Positions 40,514-52,935 are shown, counted from the stretch's first letter. The stretch: DNA of 64,000 nt from Franconibacter pulveris DSM 19144 (GCA_000621185.1 KK211221.1:639347-703346), one strand, 5' to 3'. Numbers and translations: made by a program. Notes: generated from the letters alone by a model not told the origin.

Positions 40514-40549
40514 CGAAAAAAAACCGCGAAACAGGTTCGCGGTTTTTTC
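40514..40549. terminator. secF operon terminator (bidirectional)
   Basis: 10-bp stem (40521-40530 with 40536-40545, loop ACAGG) with A and T runs on both sides. It ends the queA-tgt-yajC-secDF unit on the minus strand. Confidence 0.85.
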
Positions 40550-40561
40550 AGTTTCCAGGCC

Positions 40562-41533
40562 TTACGGCAGGATTGAGGGCTGGTCCGCCCCTTCTTTCTC
40601 GACCTTCTGCTGCAGCAGGTGTTCACGTTTCATACCCAGCTTCAGCGCCAGCGCAGAAGCCACGTAGATAGACGACGCGGTACCGATGGAAACACCGATA
40701 AGCATTGTCAGCGAGAAGCCCTGCAGCATCGCGCCGCCGAAGAGGTAGAGCATCAGGATCACCACAAGCGTCGTGCCGGAGGTGATTAAGGTCCTGTGCA
40801 GCGTCTGGGTCAGCGACACGTTAAAAATTTCGTAAGGCGTTCCGCGGCGAATCTTGCGGAAGTTCTCACGAATACGGTCGGAAACCACGATGCTGTCGTT
40901 CAGCGAGTAACCGATGACCGACATCAGCGATGCGATGATGGTCAGGTCAATCTCAATATGGAAGAGCGACAGCACGCCCATGGTGATCACCACGTCGTGC
41001 GCCAGCGCGATAACCACGCCCGCCGCCAGACGCCATTCGAAGCGAAAGCCGACGTAAACGAGGATGGAGATCAGCGCCACCAGCAGGGCCATCGCCCCCG
41101 CCTGGGCGAGGTCGGCGCCGACGCTCGGGCCGACAAACTCGATACGTTTCACCGCGGCGTTCTGGCTGGTGGCGTCATTAATGACGCTCACCACTTTGCT
41201 GCCGAGTTCCTGGCCCCCGGTTTCGCCCTGGGCAGGCGGCATGCGCACCATAATGTCGCGGCTGCTGCCGAAGTTCTGCAGCAGCGGCTCTTCAAAGCCC
41301 GCTTTCTCCAGCGCTTCACGCATCAAATCCATATCCGCCGGTTTTTCCAGCGAAATTTCAATGACTGTACCGCCGGTGAAATCCAGCCCCCAGTTAAAGC
41401 CGCGCACGCCCATGATGATGATGGAAGCGACGAGCAGCAGACCAGAGATGGCGAAGGCCCAGTAGTCCCAGCGCATAAAGTCATAGACTTTACGGCCATG
41501 GTTCAATTGTTCAACGGTATATTCCTGTGCCAC
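40562..41533 (-). CDS. secF: Protein translocase subunit SecF
   Basis: 323 residues, as in E. coli. Six membrane helices and a periplasmic domain; the family signature is [15 protein letters not shown]. With SecD it pulls exported proteins through SecYEG using the proton gradient. Begins ten bases after the secD stop on the same strand. Confidence 0.98.
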   Translation of the reverse strand: MAQEYTVEQLNHGRKVYDFMRWDYWAFAISGLLLVASIIIMGVRGFNWGLDFTGGTVIEISLEKPADMDLMREALEKAGFEEPLLQNFGSSRDIMVRMPPAQGETGGQELGSKVVSVINDATSQNAAVKRIEFVGPSVGADLAQAGAMALLVALISILVYVGFRFEWRLAAGVVIALAHDVVITMGVLSLFHIEIDLTIIASLMSVIGYSLNDSIVVSDRIRENFRKIRRGTPYEIFNVSLTQTLHRTLITSGTTLVVILMLYLFGGAMLQGFSLTMLIGVSIGTASSIYVASALALKLGMKREHLLQQKVEKEGADQPSILP

Positions 41534-41543
41534 AACGCACTCC

Positions 41544-43391
41544 TCAGATAGACAGCTTGTTGATGCGTTTGCCGCCGTACAACAGGTTTACGATGGCACG
41601 GGTGCCGACGATGGCAGTAAACATAGAGGTCGCCACGCCGATGCCGGTAGTAATGGCGAAGCCTTTAATCGCGCCGGTACCCACCGCATACAGGATGATA
41701 ACCTTGATGAGCGTCGTCACGTTCGCATCAAAAATCGAACTGAACGCGCCGCGGTAACCTTCATCGATCGCCTGCTGCACCGTACGCCCGTTCTTGAGCT
41801 CTTCTTTGATACGCTCGTTGATAAGCACGTTGGCGTCCACCGCCACCGCAAGGGTTAACACAATGCCCGCAATACCCGGCATGGTCAGCGTCGCCCCCGG
41901 CAGCAGCGACATAATGCCGACAATCAGCACCAGGTTGGCAATCAGCGCGGTAGTCGCGATAAGACCAAACTTCTTATAGAAGAAGACCATGAAGATAATG
42001 GAGACAGCAAGACCGGCGAGGCATGCTTCCAGACCCTGCTTGATGTTTTCCATACCAAGGGTTGGGCCGATGGTGCGCTCTTCAACAATCTGAATCGGCG
42101 CAATCAGCGCGCCCGCACGCAGCAGCAGCGAAAGCTGACGCGCTTCGTTCGGGTTATTGATGCCTGTGATGCGGAAGCTGTTGCCAAGACGCGACTGAAT
42201 ATTCGCGACGTTGATAACCTCTTCCTGCTTCACCAGCACCGCGCGGCCATTAGCGTCTTTCTTACCGCTGTCCTTGTACTCCACAAACAGGGTCGCCATC
42301 GGCTTGCCGATGTTGTCCTTGGTGAAGTTAGACATGATGTTGCCGCCCGCACTGTCCAGCGAAATGTTAACCTGCGGCTGGTTATATTCATCAGTGCTGG
42401 AAGTGGAGTCGGTAATATGGTCGCCGGTCAGGATAACGCGCTTATAAAGTACAACCGGCTGGCCTTCACGCGTCTGTTTCACTTCCGAATCACCCGGCAC
42501 GCGGCCGGACGCGGCGGCGGCCTGATCAACGTTAGTGTTTACCAGACGGAACTCAAGCGTGGCGGTCGCGCCCAGAATCTCTTTGGCGCGCGCGGTGTCC
42601 TGAATACCTGGCAGCTCAACCACGATGCGGTCTGCGCCCTGACGCTGCACCAGCGGTTCAGCAACGCCGAGCTGGTTTACGCGGTTACGCAGGATGTTGA
42701 TATTCTGCTGCACCGCATATTCACGGGCTTCTTTCAGACGAGCGTCGGTCATCACCGCGCGCAGGCTGTTGTCGCCCTGGTTGGAGATAACCAGATCGCG
42801 GTGGCGGCCTGTCAGGTAAGTGACCGCGTTATCACGCGCCGACGCGTCGCGAAACGCGATGGTCACGCCATAGTTATCCGCTTTGCGAACGTTGGTATAC
42901 GCAATGCCTTTTTCGCGCAGGTCACTGCGCAGGCCATCGATATTCTGCTCCTGAAGCTTGCCGAGAGCGGTGTCCATATCCACTTCCATCAGGAAGTGAA
43001 CGCCGCCGCGCAGGTCAAGACCCAGCTTCATCGGTTCAGCGTTGAGCGCCGTCAGCCAGCGAGGGGTTGCAGGGGCGAGGTTCAGCGCGACGACATAGTT
43101 GTCGCCCAGCACGCCCATCAGCGCTTCACGGGCGCGCAGCTGCGTGTCGGTGGAGTCAAAACGGGCGAGAATAGCGCCCTCTTCCAGTGCCACAGACCTG
43201 GCGGTAATTTTTTCTTCTTTTAAGGTGTTCTGGACCTGGATCAGCGTTTGCTCACTGGCGGCGACGCCGCGCGCGCCAGTGATCTGAACAGCCGGATCCT
43301 CACCATACAGGTTGGGAAGTGCGTAAAGCAGGCCGACGAGAATCACGACGACCAGCATGATGTACTTCCACAAAGGATAACGGTTTAACAC
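41544..43391 (-). CDS. secD: Protein translocase subunit SecD
   Basis: 615 residues, as in E. coli. One N-terminal helix, a large periplasmic domain starting near residue 40, then five membrane helices with the conserved LDLRGGVHF and [13 protein letters not shown] motifs; the aspartate in DANV is needed for proton flow. Second gene of yajC-secD-secF. Confidence 0.98.
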   Translation of the reverse strand: MLNRYPLWKYIMLVVVILVGLLYALPNLYGEDPAVQITGARGVAASEQTLIQVQNTLKEEKITARSVALEEGAILARFDSTDTQLRAREALMGVLGDNYVVALNLAPATPRWLTALNAEPMKLGLDLRGGVHFLMEVDMDTALGKLQEQNIDGLRSDLREKGIAYTNVRKADNYGVTIAFRDASARDNAVTYLTGRHRDLVISNQGDNSLRAVMTDARLKEAREYAVQQNINILRNRVNQLGVAEPLVQRQGADRIVVELPGIQDTARAKEILGATATLEFRLVNTNVDQAAAASGRVPGDSEVKQTREGQPVVLYKRVILTGDHITDSTSSTDEYNQPQVNISLDSAGGNIMSNFTKDNIGKPMATLFVEYKDSGKKDANGRAVLVKQEEVINVANIQSRLGNSFRITGINNPNEARQLSLLLRAGALIAPIQIVEERTIGPTLGMENIKQGLEACLAGLAVSIIFMVFFYKKFGLIATTALIANLVLIVGIMSLLPGATLTMPGIAGIVLTLAVAVDANVLINERIKEELKNGRTVQQAIDEGYRGAFSSIFDANVTTLIKVIILYAVGTGAIKGFAITTGIGVATSMFTAIVGTRAIVNLLYGGKRINKLSI

Positions 43392-43418
43392 GGCAGTTCC
43401 CTTTGGGAAAACGAAAGA

Positions 43419-43751
43419 TTACAGCGCCTTCATGGTGCCTTTCGGCAGGACGGCTGCGACGAAGTCACGTTTGATAACCACTTCGGTGGTGTCGTTCAGC
43501 GCGATTGCAATGTAGCCGTTTTCAGCCACTTTGGTCACGCGGCCCACCAGGCCACCGTTGGTCAGCACTTCATCGCCTTTCGCGATGGAGTCCATCAGCT
43601 TTTTATGCTCTTTGGTGCGCTTCTGCTGCGGGCGCAGGATCATGAAATAGAAGATCAGACCAAAAACCACCAGCATCAGGATCAGTGACATCGGGCTGCC
43701 CTGCGACGGAGCACCAGTTGCCGCTACCGCATCAGAAATAAAAAAGCTCAT
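43419..43751 (-). CDS. yajC: Preprotein translocase subunit YajC
   Basis: 110 residues, as in E. coli. One membrane helix (MSLILMLVVFGLIFYFMILR, about 21-40), then a cytoplasmic domain with GGLVGRVTKV. It binds SecDF and AcrB. Between tgt (22 bases upstream) and secD. Confidence 0.97.
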   Translation of the reverse strand: MSFFISDAVAATGAPSQGSPMSLILMLVVFGLIFYFMILRPQQKRTKEHKKLMDSIAKGDEVLTNGGLVGRVTKVAENGYIAIALNDTTEVVIKRDFVAAVLPKGTMKAL

Positions 43752-43772
43752 TAAAATTCCCTCATTATTAAA

Positions 43773-45032
<1,260 letters not shown>

Positions 45033-46103
45033 TTACTCGCCGGGGCGTTCGTTTACGGCCTGCGGATTATGCGTGATAAACATCGCGTCGCCGTAGCTGA
45101 AAAAGCGATATTCCGCTTTTACCGCCTCTTTATAGGCGCGCATGGTGTGCTGATAACCAGCAAAAGCGGAAACGAGCATGATAAGCGTCGATTCCGGCAG
45201 GTGGAAGTTGGTGACCAGCGCATCAACGACTTTCCACTGGTAGCCCGGATAGATAAAGATTTGCGTGTCGCCGAAGAAGGGTTCGATAAGGCTGTTTTTC
45301 GCCGCCTGCGCCGCGCTTTCCAGCGAGCGCACAGAGGTCGTGCCCACGGCCACCACGTTGTTGCCGCGCGCTTTCGCGGCCAGCACTGCGTCCACCACAT
45401 CCTGCGGCACTTCGGCATATTCAGAGTGCATGATGTGATCTTCAATGCTGTCCACGCGCACCGGCTGGAAGGTGCCTGCGCCTACGTGCAGCGTCACAAA
45501 CGCCATCTCGATGCCTTTTTCACGCAGCGCGGCGAGCAGAGGCTCATCAAAATGCAGGCCCGCCGTCGGCGCCGCGACCGCGCCAGGCTTCTGGCTGTAG
45601 ACGGTCTGATAAAGCTCGCGGTCCGCCTCTTCGTCCGGGCGCTCGATGTAAGGCGGCAGCGGCATATGGCCGATGGCGTTGAGGATATCCAGCACCGGGC
45701 GTTCGTCGTTAAACTTCACTTCGAACAGCGCGTCGTGGCGCGCCACCATGGTAGCCTGTACGCTTTCATCATCGCCCAGCAGCAGCTCAGCGCCCGGCTT
45801 CGGCGCTTTCGACGCGCGAATGTGCGCCAGCACGCGGGTTTCATCCAGCATGCGCTCTACCAGCAGTTCGATTTTGCCGCCGCTGGCTTTACGACCATAC
45901 AGGCGCGCCGGGATAACGCGGGTGTTGTTGAACACCAGCAGGTCGCCAGGCTTGAGCTTATCGAGCAGATCGGTGAAAGTGCCATGCGTGAGCTGCCCCG
46001 TTGGTCCGTCCAGCGAGAGCAGACGGCAGGCGCTGCGTTGCGGTTGAGGATAATGAGCAATCAGGGATTCAGGCAGTTCAAAGGAGAAATCAGCTACGCG
46101 CAT
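45033..46103 (-). CDS. queA: S-adenosylmethionine:tRNA ribosyltransferase-isomerase QueA
   Basis: 356 residues from the ATG at 46103 ([19 protein letters not shown]), the E. coli length. A 158-codon in-frame extension upstream runs antisense through acpH and is rejected. Signature [16 protein letters not shown] and the central [12 protein letters not shown]. It moves the ribosyl group of SAM to preQ1-tRNA, forming epoxyqueuosine. First gene of queA-tgt-yajC-secD-secF, divergent from acpH. Confidence 0.98.
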   Translation of the reverse strand: MRVADFSFELPESLIAHYPQPQRSACRLLSLDGPTGQLTHGTFTDLLDKLKPGDLLVFNNTRVIPARLYGRKASGGKIELLVERMLDETRVLAHIRASKAPKPGAELLLGDDESVQATMVARHDALFEVKFNDERPVLDILNAIGHMPLPPYIERPDEEADRELYQTVYSQKPGAVAAPTAGLHFDEPLLAALREKGIEMAFVTLHVGAGTFQPVRVDSIEDHIMHSEYAEVPQDVVDAVLAAKARGNNVVAVGTTSVRSLESAAQAAKNSLIEPFFGDTQIFIYPGYQWKVVDALVTNFHLPESTLIMLVSAFAGYQHTMRAYKEAVKAEYRFFSYGDAMFITHNPQAVNERPGE

Positions 46104-46206
46104 GGCAAGAAACTCAGACGTAAAAAACAAGCGGCTTAGTCTAGTGCCGGGGCGCTTTCCCTGCAACCAGTAAGCCGCTTTATGGCCCATTTCGGAAAAG
46201 AGAATT

Positions 46207-46788
46207 ATGAATTTCCTTGCACACCTCCACCTTGCCCACCTTGCTGAAAGCTCGCTGCTTGGCAACCTGATGGCGGATTTTGTCCGCGGCAATCCCCATG
46301 ACGAGTGGTCTGGCGAGGTGGCGGCGGGCATCCAGATGCACCGTCGCGTTGACGTGATGACCGATAACCTGCCGGAAGTGCGCGAGGCGCGAGAGTGGTT
46401 TCGCCCGCAAACGCGCCGCGTGGCGCCCATCACGCTTGACGTGATGTGGGACCATTTTCTTTCGCGCCACTGGGAGACGCTCTCCCCGGCGCTGCCGCTT
46501 GGCGATTTTGTCGCGCTCTCGCGCGAGCAAATCGTTCCGGCGCTGCCCTCTACTCCGCCCCGCTTTGTGAATCTCAATAACTTTCTGTGGTCGGAGCGCT
46601 GGCTTGAGCGCTACAGCGAAATGGATTACATCGCAGGCGTGCTCGACAGAATGGCTATCCGCCGCCCGCGCCTCGCCGCGCTGGGCGACTCCTGGCACGA
46701 CCTGGACGCCCATTACGATGCGCTTGAAGCGAAATTCTGGCAGTTCTACCCGCGCATGATGGCGATGGCGCAGGAGAAAACGCTCTGA
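46207..46788 (+). CDS. acpH: Acyl carrier protein phosphodiesterase AcpH
   Basis: 193 residues, as in E. coli. HD-like fold; the N-terminal signature [24 protein letters not shown] holds metal-binding His and Asp. It removes 4'-phosphopantetheine from holo-ACP. Divergent from queA; its stop is one base from that of the DUF3999 gene, which is convergent with it. Confidence 0.96.
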   Translation: MNFLAHLHLAHLAESSLLGNLMADFVRGNPHDEWSGEVAAGIQMHRRVDVMTDNLPEVREAREWFRPQTRRVAPITLDVMWDHFLSRHWETLSPALPLGDFVALSREQIVPALPSTPPRFVNLNNFLWSERWLERYSEMDYIAGVLDRMAIRRPRLAALGDSWHDLDAHYDALEAKFWQFYPRMMAMAQEKTL

Positions 46789-46789
46789 G

Positions 46790-48175
46790 TCAGACCGCTT
46801 TCCCTGCGTTGACCTCCCGCCACAGCCGCCAGGCGAGCAGCAGCAGCCCGGCGGCGCCCGCCACCAGTACGCCCCAGATAAGCCAGGTTTGCAGCTGGTT
46901 GCGCTGCGCAGCCGGGTCTTTCGCCGTCAGGCGCGCCTCGCCGCCCAGTTCAACCTGCTTACCGGCCTGAGCGTAAGGCAGCGCGTCCAGGCTCGCCGCC
47001 TTATTTCCCTTTGCAGGTATGAGCGCCTGTAATGCCAGCGTCTGGGGCGTCGCCGCGCCGTTGCCCCAGGCAAGCAGGAACGGGCCATTCCCCTGGGCGT
47101 TAAAGATAAGGGTCTTTTCATCGCGCTCGCCGGTCACCTCTACAAGCGTGTCTCCCAGGCGCTGGTTGATTGCCTTCACGCGAACGGCTGCAATCGGTTC
47201 GCCCTGAAGGGGCACAGACACGGCAGGACTATCCGGAAGACGATAAATCACGGTGCGGGCCAGCGGTCGCCACGGCGCTTTCTCATCGCTGCGGTACTCA
47301 ATTTCCACCGGCATGACGGCATTCTCCTGCGCCGGGCGCAGCGTCAGCGCATCCAGCGGCTGCGGCCGCGCCCAGCGATAGACCGCCGTGTCCTCCGCGG
47401 TTTTTTCGCCTTGCGCCGGTAAAGCGATACGCGCCGGTTGCAGGTGCGCAGTCTGCCATTCTCCGCTGACGGCGGTGAAATCGAGCGGTGCGCTGGCGTT
47501 TTTTACAATCACCAGCAGGTACTTAGCGCCGGAAAGCGCCAGACCTGCGTCAAAGTCCAGCTTATCGAGCAACAGCCGGTTATCGCCGGAGGTCAGGTCC
47601 ATCAGCGGCGCATCGCTTATCTCCGGCTGCCAGTGGCGCAGCCCTTCGCTGCTGTAGATATCGACGCGCGCCTGCCAGCCCTCGCGCTGGCGCGGCCAGC
47701 TAAAGCGCAGTTGCTTCAGTGCGCTCCCGGCTTCGCCTTCTCCCAGCGGGATAAGCCAGGTACCGCTCAGCGTTTCATCGCGTTGGCTGGCGAGGCGGAT
47801 CTCCACGCCCTCTGGCGTTTTCAGCAGCACGGCGCGGTTACCCTCTTCATCCTTTTGCTGTAAAGGCTGCGATTCAAGCTTATACAACGTCAGCGGCGCC
47901 GTCTGCGGCGCCGGCGCAGGCGGGACGGTGGTTTCCAGCGCAAAAGGCAGGCTCGCCCCTTGCTGATTAAAGACCCGGATGTCGCGCAGATCCGCCCAGG
48001 CGCTTTGTTGATAGACCGCCTCAGGCAGCGGAACCTGATACCAGGGAGAGCCGCCTTGCGCGCTTAGCTCCACGCCGCGCAGGTAATCCTGCGGGCTTTC
48101 CGGCGCGTTTTGCCCGTAGCAGACGGCGGAAAACGCCGCCATCGCGCCAATTATGCCTGCGTATAACCTTTTCAT
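46790..48175 (-). CDS. DUF3999 family exported, membrane-anchored protein
   Basis: 461 residues from the ATG at 48175; the much longer in-frame extension upstream is antisense to DUF2339-type sequence and has no signal peptide. It has an N-terminal signal (MKRLYAGIIGAMAAFSAVCYG), a ~400-residue beta-rich periplasmic region, and one C-terminal membrane helix (WLIWGVLVAGAAGLLLLAW) with a short basic tail. Its start shares four bases with the stop of the DUF2339 gene (ATGA), so the two are translationally coupled. Function unknown; it probably works in a complex with DUF2339. Confidence 0.85.
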   Translation of the reverse strand: MKRLYAGIIGAMAAFSAVCYGQNAPESPQDYLRGVELSAQGGSPWYQVPLPEAVYQQSAWADLRDIRVFNQQGASLPFALETTVPPAPAPQTAPLTLYKLESQPLQQKDEEGNRAVLLKTPEGVEIRLASQRDETLSGTWLIPLGEGEAGSALKQLRFSWPRQREGWQARVDIYSSEGLRHWQPEISDAPLMDLTSGDNRLLLDKLDFDAGLALSGAKYLLVIVKNASAPLDFTAVSGEWQTAHLQPARIALPAQGEKTAEDTAVYRWARPQPLDALTLRPAQENAVMPVEIEYRSDEKAPWRPLARTVIYRLPDSPAVSVPLQGEPIAAVRVKAINQRLGDTLVEVTGERDEKTLIFNAQGNGPFLLAWGNGAATPQTLALQALIPAKGNKAASLDALPYAQAGKQVELGGEARLTAKDPAAQRNQLQTWLIWGVLVAGAAGLLLLAWRLWREVNAGKAV

Positions 48176-50907
48176 TGCGCATCTCCTTGATCCGCAGAAA
48201 CCGGCTGCGCCGCTTTGGGCGGCAGCGGAGAAAAATAGCCGACGATGAGCACCAGCACCGCCACGCCAATAAAAGCCACGGCGCGCGCCAGTCCGCCACC
48301 GCCCGCGCTGTCCACCAGCATGAGTTTCACGATGACCACGCCCAGCAGCCCGGCTCCGCAAAACCAGCTCTGGCGCGCGCGACGCCGGGTAGCGCGCACC
48401 ATCAGCAGCAGCGCGAGCAGCATCCACAGCAAGGCGAAAGTGGTCTGCACCAGCCTTGATCCCCAGAGCGTCTCCATCTGCCAGGGAATGGCGTCTGCCC
48501 AGGCGAGGGTCCGCAACACCACGCCATTGCCCCACCAGAAAAGCAGCGCCGGTAAAACCAGCGGCGTCCATGAGGCAACCTGGCGCAGCCGCGCGGCCCA
48601 CCAGCGCGAGAGCAGCCGCCACCATACCGCCAGCGCCAGCAGCCCGAACCCAGCGCCGAGCTCAAGCGGGTTGATAAGCGGCAGGTAACGCCACGTCGTC
48701 ATCACGCCATCCATCAGGTTGGCGGTTATCAGCAACAGCAGCAGGCCGGGCGCCAGCGGTAATAAACCGGGTCCGCAGTAAAGCGCAGGCCAGCGGGCGA
48801 AGGGCCACCACTGACGGCGAATCGCCTGATTCACCAGCAGCACGATAAGCGCGCTGAACGCCAGTATGATACCGGCTCGCCACTCCTCGCTGCCCCAGGG
48901 CAGGCTTTGCGTAAAGCGCCAGATCTCCGCGCCGAACGCCAGCAGCACTAACCAGAAAAGCGTAAGGTGCAGCCCCTGTTGAAGCCTGACGGAGAGCGCG
49001 GCGGCGTCTTTTCTCAGCAGCCATAACGCCGAGGGGAGCGCCAGACACCAGACGAGGCTCGGCCAGCCCGCCCGCAACAGCGTGCCATCAAGCAACAATT
49101 GACAGGCAAGCGTCGCCGCCATGCCCGGCCACAGCAGCCAGACGGCGAGTGAAAGATCGGGCCAGCGGAACCGACGCGCGCTGAATCGCCATAGCCAGAC
49201 GGAGAGCGTCAGCAGCGCCAGCATGCAGGCGACGCCGGCGCCCGGCGCGTTAAACGGCCAGCGCGCCAGTTGCAGCAGCGCCGTCAGCCAGAAAAACAGG
49301 CCGCCGCCAAGCAGCGTCCGGCTGAGAATGCGCAGCGGCTCTCGCCACAGCCAGCCGCCCGCCAACCAGCAGAGCGCCAGCACGGCGCTGATAAACGAGG
49401 CGTTCAACACCCCCAGACCGTTGCTCCAGGCGTAAACGCCGCTCGCCGCCGCCAGCACCAGCAGCGCGCTGCCGCTGTAGCTCATGCGACGCTGCCCCTG
49501 CTGCATTCCAAACCACAACAGCCCCAGCCCTTCCAGCGCCCAGGCCATCGCCGTCCAGCGCGCTGAAAGCGCGAGCGGGATAGCTAACGTAACAAACGCG
49601 CCGCCCAGCGCCAGCCCACCGAGCGCCAGCATTCTGCCCTGGTCGGGATAGCGGCGCAGCGCCATTCTTGCGAGCAATAAATAGACCAGCCCATAGCCGA
49701 GCGCCGAAAAGGCGGGGCCATAAGCCCAGTGGCGCGTAATGGCATACTGCATGCCAAAGCCCACCAGCGGCGGAACGAACAGCAACACGCCGTCGATAAT
49801 CTTTTGCTGTTTTTGCGCGCGCAGCGACAGCGCCACGCACAGCACGCCGAAAAGCAGAATATTGGCTATCAGGAAGAGCTGGCAACTCAGCCAGTCGCCG
49901 GGCTGCCAGGCCCGCATTCCCCACAGACCGGCGACCCCGAAGGTAAACAGCAGCCCCAGCAGGTTAAGCTCCCGCCAGTGCTGCCAGAAGCTTATCGCCG
50001 CAATACCAAGCGACAAAAGCAGATAGAAAGAGAAGAGCGCGATATGGCTCCCGCCGCCGCTTGAGAGCAGCAGCGGCGCAAGATAGCCGCCAAGGCTTGC
50101 CAGCATCGCGAGGCTCAACGCGCGCTGCAGCACCGCGAGCGCCACGCTCGCCGCGCAGACGACAAGCATCAGGCCAAAGGCGAGCGGCATCGGCAGCATC
50201 TGCCAGAGCCGGAAAGCGCCAAAGAGCGTAATATAGAGCGCGCCCACCGCGCCGCCCTGCAAGATCAACCCATACAACGGCGCTTTGCGACGCAGCCGCC
50301 AGCCGAACGCCAGCAACGCCAGCGCGGCGACGCCCGCGCCCGCCACGCGCAGCTCCAGCGGCAGCAGGTCGCGCTCGACGCCATAGCGCAGCAAAAAAGA
50401 GAGGCCAAGGAAGAGCAAAATAACGCCAATTTTGGCGAGCGGATTGCCCTGCATAAACCAGCGCAGCAGACTGGAGAGAAGGCCGCCCGCCGCCCGGCCG
50501 GAAGCCTCTTCCTGCGGGCTCGCGCCGCGGCGCGGGAAGGCTTTACGCAGGTTTTCTGCCGCCTCTTGCCGTACAACGCGAACCGCCCGCGACCAGACCG
50601 GGGATGCCGACTCACTGGCTGCCGCCGGTTCGGGTGCGGGTTCAGGTACAGAGGTCAAAGCAGGCGACGGCGCAGTCTGTGGCGCATCCGCCGTTTCGAC
50701 GGTGACAGAGACGTGGCCCGCGGTTTCGCCTGCGGCGGCAGGCGGCGCGGCGGCAAGCCGCGCTTCCAGCTCCTCAACCCGCGCGCGCAGGCGAGCAAGC
50801 TCAAATTCGTTACGCCCGCTTTTGTTGAGCGCCATGATGGCAAGCGTCGGCACCACCACGACGCAAAAAAGCCCAAGCAGTGCGGCAAAAACAAAAATCT
50901 CATCCAT
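48172..50907 (-). CDS. DUF2339 family large polytopic membrane protein
   Basis: 911 residues from the ATG at 50907 (MDEIFVFAALLG). One N-terminal membrane helix, a short coiled coil (ELARLRARVEELEARLAA, ~38-55), an Ala/Pro/Glu-rich linker to ~150, then about 25 or more closely packed membrane helices to the end. The DUF2339 hallmark NPLAKIGVILLFLGLSFLLRYG opens the membrane part. No enzymatic motif is obvious. It is absent from this locus in E. coli K-12. Upstream a malZ terminator (50950-50982) leaves only ~50 bases for a promoter. Function not known. Confidence 0.85.
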   Translation of the reverse strand: MDEIFVFAALLGLFCVVVVPTLAIMALNKSGRNEFELARLRARVEELEARLAAAPPAAAGETAGHVSVTVETADAPQTAPSPALTSVPEPAPEPAAASESASPVWSRAVRVVRQEAAENLRKAFPRRGASPQEEASGRAAGGLLSSLLRWFMQGNPLAKIGVILLFLGLSFLLRYGVERDLLPLELRVAGAGVAALALLAFGWRLRRKAPLYGLILQGGAVGALYITLFGAFRLWQMLPMPLAFGLMLVVCAASVALAVLQRALSLAMLASLGGYLAPLLLSSGGGSHIALFSFYLLLSLGIAAISFWQHWRELNLLGLLFTFGVAGLWGMRAWQPGDWLSCQLFLIANILLFGVLCVALSLRAQKQQKIIDGVLLFVPPLVGFGMQYAITRHWAYGPAFSALGYGLVYLLLARMALRRYPDQGRMLALGGLALGGAFVTLAIPLALSARWTAMAWALEGLGLLWFGMQQGQRRMSYSGSALLVLAAASGVYAWSNGLGVLNASFISAVLALCWLAGGWLWREPLRILSRTLLGGGLFFWLTALLQLARWPFNAPGAGVACMLALLTLSVWLWRFSARRFRWPDLSLAVWLLWPGMAATLACQLLLDGTLLRAGWPSLVWCLALPSALWLLRKDAAALSVRLQQGLHLTLFWLVLLAFGAEIWRFTQSLPWGSEEWRAGIILAFSALIVLLVNQAIRRQWWPFARWPALYCGPGLLPLAPGLLLLLITANLMDGVMTTWRYLPLINPLELGAGFGLLALAVWWRLLSRWWAARLRQVASWTPLVLPALLFWWGNGVVLRTLAWADAIPWQMETLWGSRLVQTTFALLWMLLALLLMVRATRRRARQSWFCGAGLLGVVIVKLMLVDSAGGGGLARAVAFIGVAVLVLIVGYFSPLPPKAAQPVSADQGDAQ

Positions 50908-50951
50908 TGATTTCAGACCCTGCGGCGAAAGTGCGGCTACTTTCCCATATC

Positions 50952-50982
50952 TGAGCAAAAAGCGGTATTCCTTTACCGCTTT
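50952..50982 (-). terminator. malZ terminator
   Basis: 9-bp stem AAAGCGGTA (50959-50967) with TACCGCTTT (50974-50982), followed on the minus strand by TTGCTC. It separates malZ from the DUF2339 gene. Confidence 0.8.
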
Positions 50983-50992
50983 CCCCCTAAGG

Positions 50993-52813
50993 CTAGTAGT
51001 CGGAGCGCAACACCGCCGCCGTGTTTGCTGCAAGCCGTAAAGACAGCCCGGCTATTTCCCCCGCTCCTTCCAGACGTTGCCATTCACAACCCGCCAGCAG
51101 CGGCTCGTCAAAAAGCGTCACCTCGCAAGCCTCGCCGCGGTTTATCGCCACCAGCACCCGTTCGCGCTGATAAACGCGGACAAAGACGATGACATCCCCT
51201 TCGGCATAAAGCACCTGACACCCTCCGGCGCGCAGGGCCTGGCTGCGGCGGCGCAGTGTCGCCATACGCTGATAAAGCGCCAGCAGTTCGCCGTCCTGCT
51301 GCTTTTTATCCCACGGGAAAGGCTTGCGGCAGAAAGGATCGTGGCCGCCATCCAGCCCTATTTCGTCGCCATAATAAATGCACGGCACCCCCGGCCAGGC
51401 GAACAGCCACACCACGCCAAGCGGCAAACGCGCGACATACTCTCCCAGCCGCGTTTTAAACCGCGGCGTATCATGGCTGTCGAGCTGATTAAACATGCGC
51501 AACTGCTGCTGGTGAGAAAGCCCGGCGCGGTACTGGTTCATCCAGGTGACGCAGTCGGCGGCGTCGAGCTGCTGCGGCTCATCTGAGTTATCTACGCACG
51601 CCAGGAAACTCCACACCGGAATAGAGAAGCCCCGGTAGTTCATCGCCGCGTCTTCGGCATCATTTTGCAGCCACTGGCGGGCATCGCCGAAGTGCTCGCC
51701 CACGATATAGGCTTGCGAATTAACGGCTTTCGCCGCCTGGGAAATGCCCGCCACATGGATAAGATTGTTTTTCGCCCCGCCTTCTTCGCCAATCATATGC
51801 GCCACGTCCAGCCGCCAGCCATCCATGCGCCACGGCTCGCTTAGCCAGTGCTTCACGATGCTGTTCTCGCCTTCGTAAATTTCGTCCACCAGCCCTGCGG
51901 AGCGGAAGTCGAGCTTGGGCAGGCTTGAGAAACCCAGCCAGTCGAGCGCCTGGCCCTCCGGCGAGAAGCTGTACCAGTCGCGCCAGGGCGACTGCGGATT
52001 GTGGCTGGCGCCTTTTGCGTGCGTTTTATGGCGGTCAAACCACGGGTGCGTTTCGCCGCTGTGGTTGAAGACGCCGTCGAGAATCAGTTTCATGCCTGCT
52101 TCAAGGGTATTTTTGCGCAGGCGCAGCAGCGCTTCGTCGCCGCCAAACTGCGGGTCAACGTGGCGATAGTCATGGGTATCGTACTTATGCACGCTCGGCG
52201 CGCTGAAGATGGGGTTGAGGTAAAGCGCGGTGACGCCGAGCTTTTTCAGGTAGGGCAGCTTTTCGCTGATGCCGTCAAGGTCGCCGCCGTAAAAGGTAGA
52301 GCCGCCCTCCTCCTGAGTGACCGGGTCATCCCAGTCGCGCAGCGTAATATCCCGTTTTGCCGCGTGGTAATAATAGACATTGTCCTGACCTGGCTTGCGC
52401 GGTTCGCTGCGGGCGAAACGGTCCGGGAAAATTTGGTAAAAGATTTGATCCTGCACCCAGTGCGGCCCGTCGTCAGGCTTGTCGACGGCGAACATCTCAA
52501 GCCTTGCGGGCGGATAAGCGCTAAAGCCCAGCGGAGAAAACCAGCGCTGCCTCGCTTTCCAGAGCAGCTTAAAAGCGTAGCGGCGACGCGGCTGCCCCTC
52601 GCTCAGGTCGATGGCGGCGCGCCAGGCGCTCACCCCTTTCGCAGGAGAAGCGCGTTGACGCTTCATCTCAACCGCGGTCTCTTCGTTGTCTCTTTCATAA
52701 CGCATCATGACCTTTTCCGGCAGGTCGTCGCCCGCCAGCCAAAGGGTGATATACAGCCGCGCTTTACGCTCCTGAAGGAATGGCGCAACCGGCAGGTGCC
52801 AGGCTTTCAACAT
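50993..52813 (-). CDS. malZ: Maltodextrin glucosidase MalZ
   Basis: 606 residues from the ATG at 52813 (E. coli 604). GH13 (alpha-amylase) TIM barrel with an N-terminal beta domain; catalytic nucleophile D336 (GWRLDVAHM), acid E373 (VGEHFGD), and the third aspartate in LDSHDTPR. It releases glucose from the reducing end of maltodextrins in the cytoplasm. The longer in-frame start is rejected. Candidate MalT sites lie upstream (52896-52901). Between the DUF2339 pair and proY, all on the minus strand. Confidence 0.96.
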   Translation of the reverse strand: MLKAWHLPVAPFLQERKARLYITLWLAGDDLPEKVMMRYERDNEETAVEMKRQRASPAKGVSAWRAAIDLSEGQPRRRYAFKLLWKARQRWFSPLGFSAYPPARLEMFAVDKPDDGPHWVQDQIFYQIFPDRFARSEPRKPGQDNVYYYHAAKRDITLRDWDDPVTQEEGGSTFYGGDLDGISEKLPYLKKLGVTALYLNPIFSAPSVHKYDTHDYRHVDPQFGGDEALLRLRKNTLEAGMKLILDGVFNHSGETHPWFDRHKTHAKGASHNPQSPWRDWYSFSPEGQALDWLGFSSLPKLDFRSAGLVDEIYEGENSIVKHWLSEPWRMDGWRLDVAHMIGEEGGAKNNLIHVAGISQAAKAVNSQAYIVGEHFGDARQWLQNDAEDAAMNYRGFSIPVWSFLACVDNSDEPQQLDAADCVTWMNQYRAGLSHQQQLRMFNQLDSHDTPRFKTRLGEYVARLPLGVVWLFAWPGVPCIYYGDEIGLDGGHDPFCRKPFPWDKKQQDGELLALYQRMATLRRRSQALRAGGCQVLYAEGDVIVFVRVYQRERVLVAINRGEACEVTLFDEPLLAGCEWQRLEGAGEIAGLSLRLAANTAAVLRSDY

Positions 52814-52895
52814 TCTACTGCTCCCCGTGTCAGAAAATGCGCTCACCATGCCACACCCGCTTCGCAAAGCACTCCTCACCGGCAGTGATTTTGCC

Positions 52896-52906
52896 GGAGG
52901 AGACGG
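52896..52906 (-). promoter_or_regulatory. Possible MalT box upstream of malZ
   Basis: GGAGGAG (52896-52902), matching the MalT core GGA(T/G)GA on the plus strand, with a second similar run (GGTGAGGAG on the minus strand) nearby. A MalT-activated promoter is known for E. coli malZ. The motif is short, so confidence is low. Confidence 0.3.
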
Positions 52907-52935
52907 GAGGCGGAGCCAACTTTCGAAGCGTAGAG

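Noticed and set aside
46104-46577. N-terminal extension of queA
   Set aside because: Runs antisense through acpH, and the QueA family starts at [13 protein letters not shown] (46103).
48176-48625. 150-codon extension of the DUF3999 gene
   Set aside because: Overlaps the end of DUF2339 in another frame and would hide the signal peptide.
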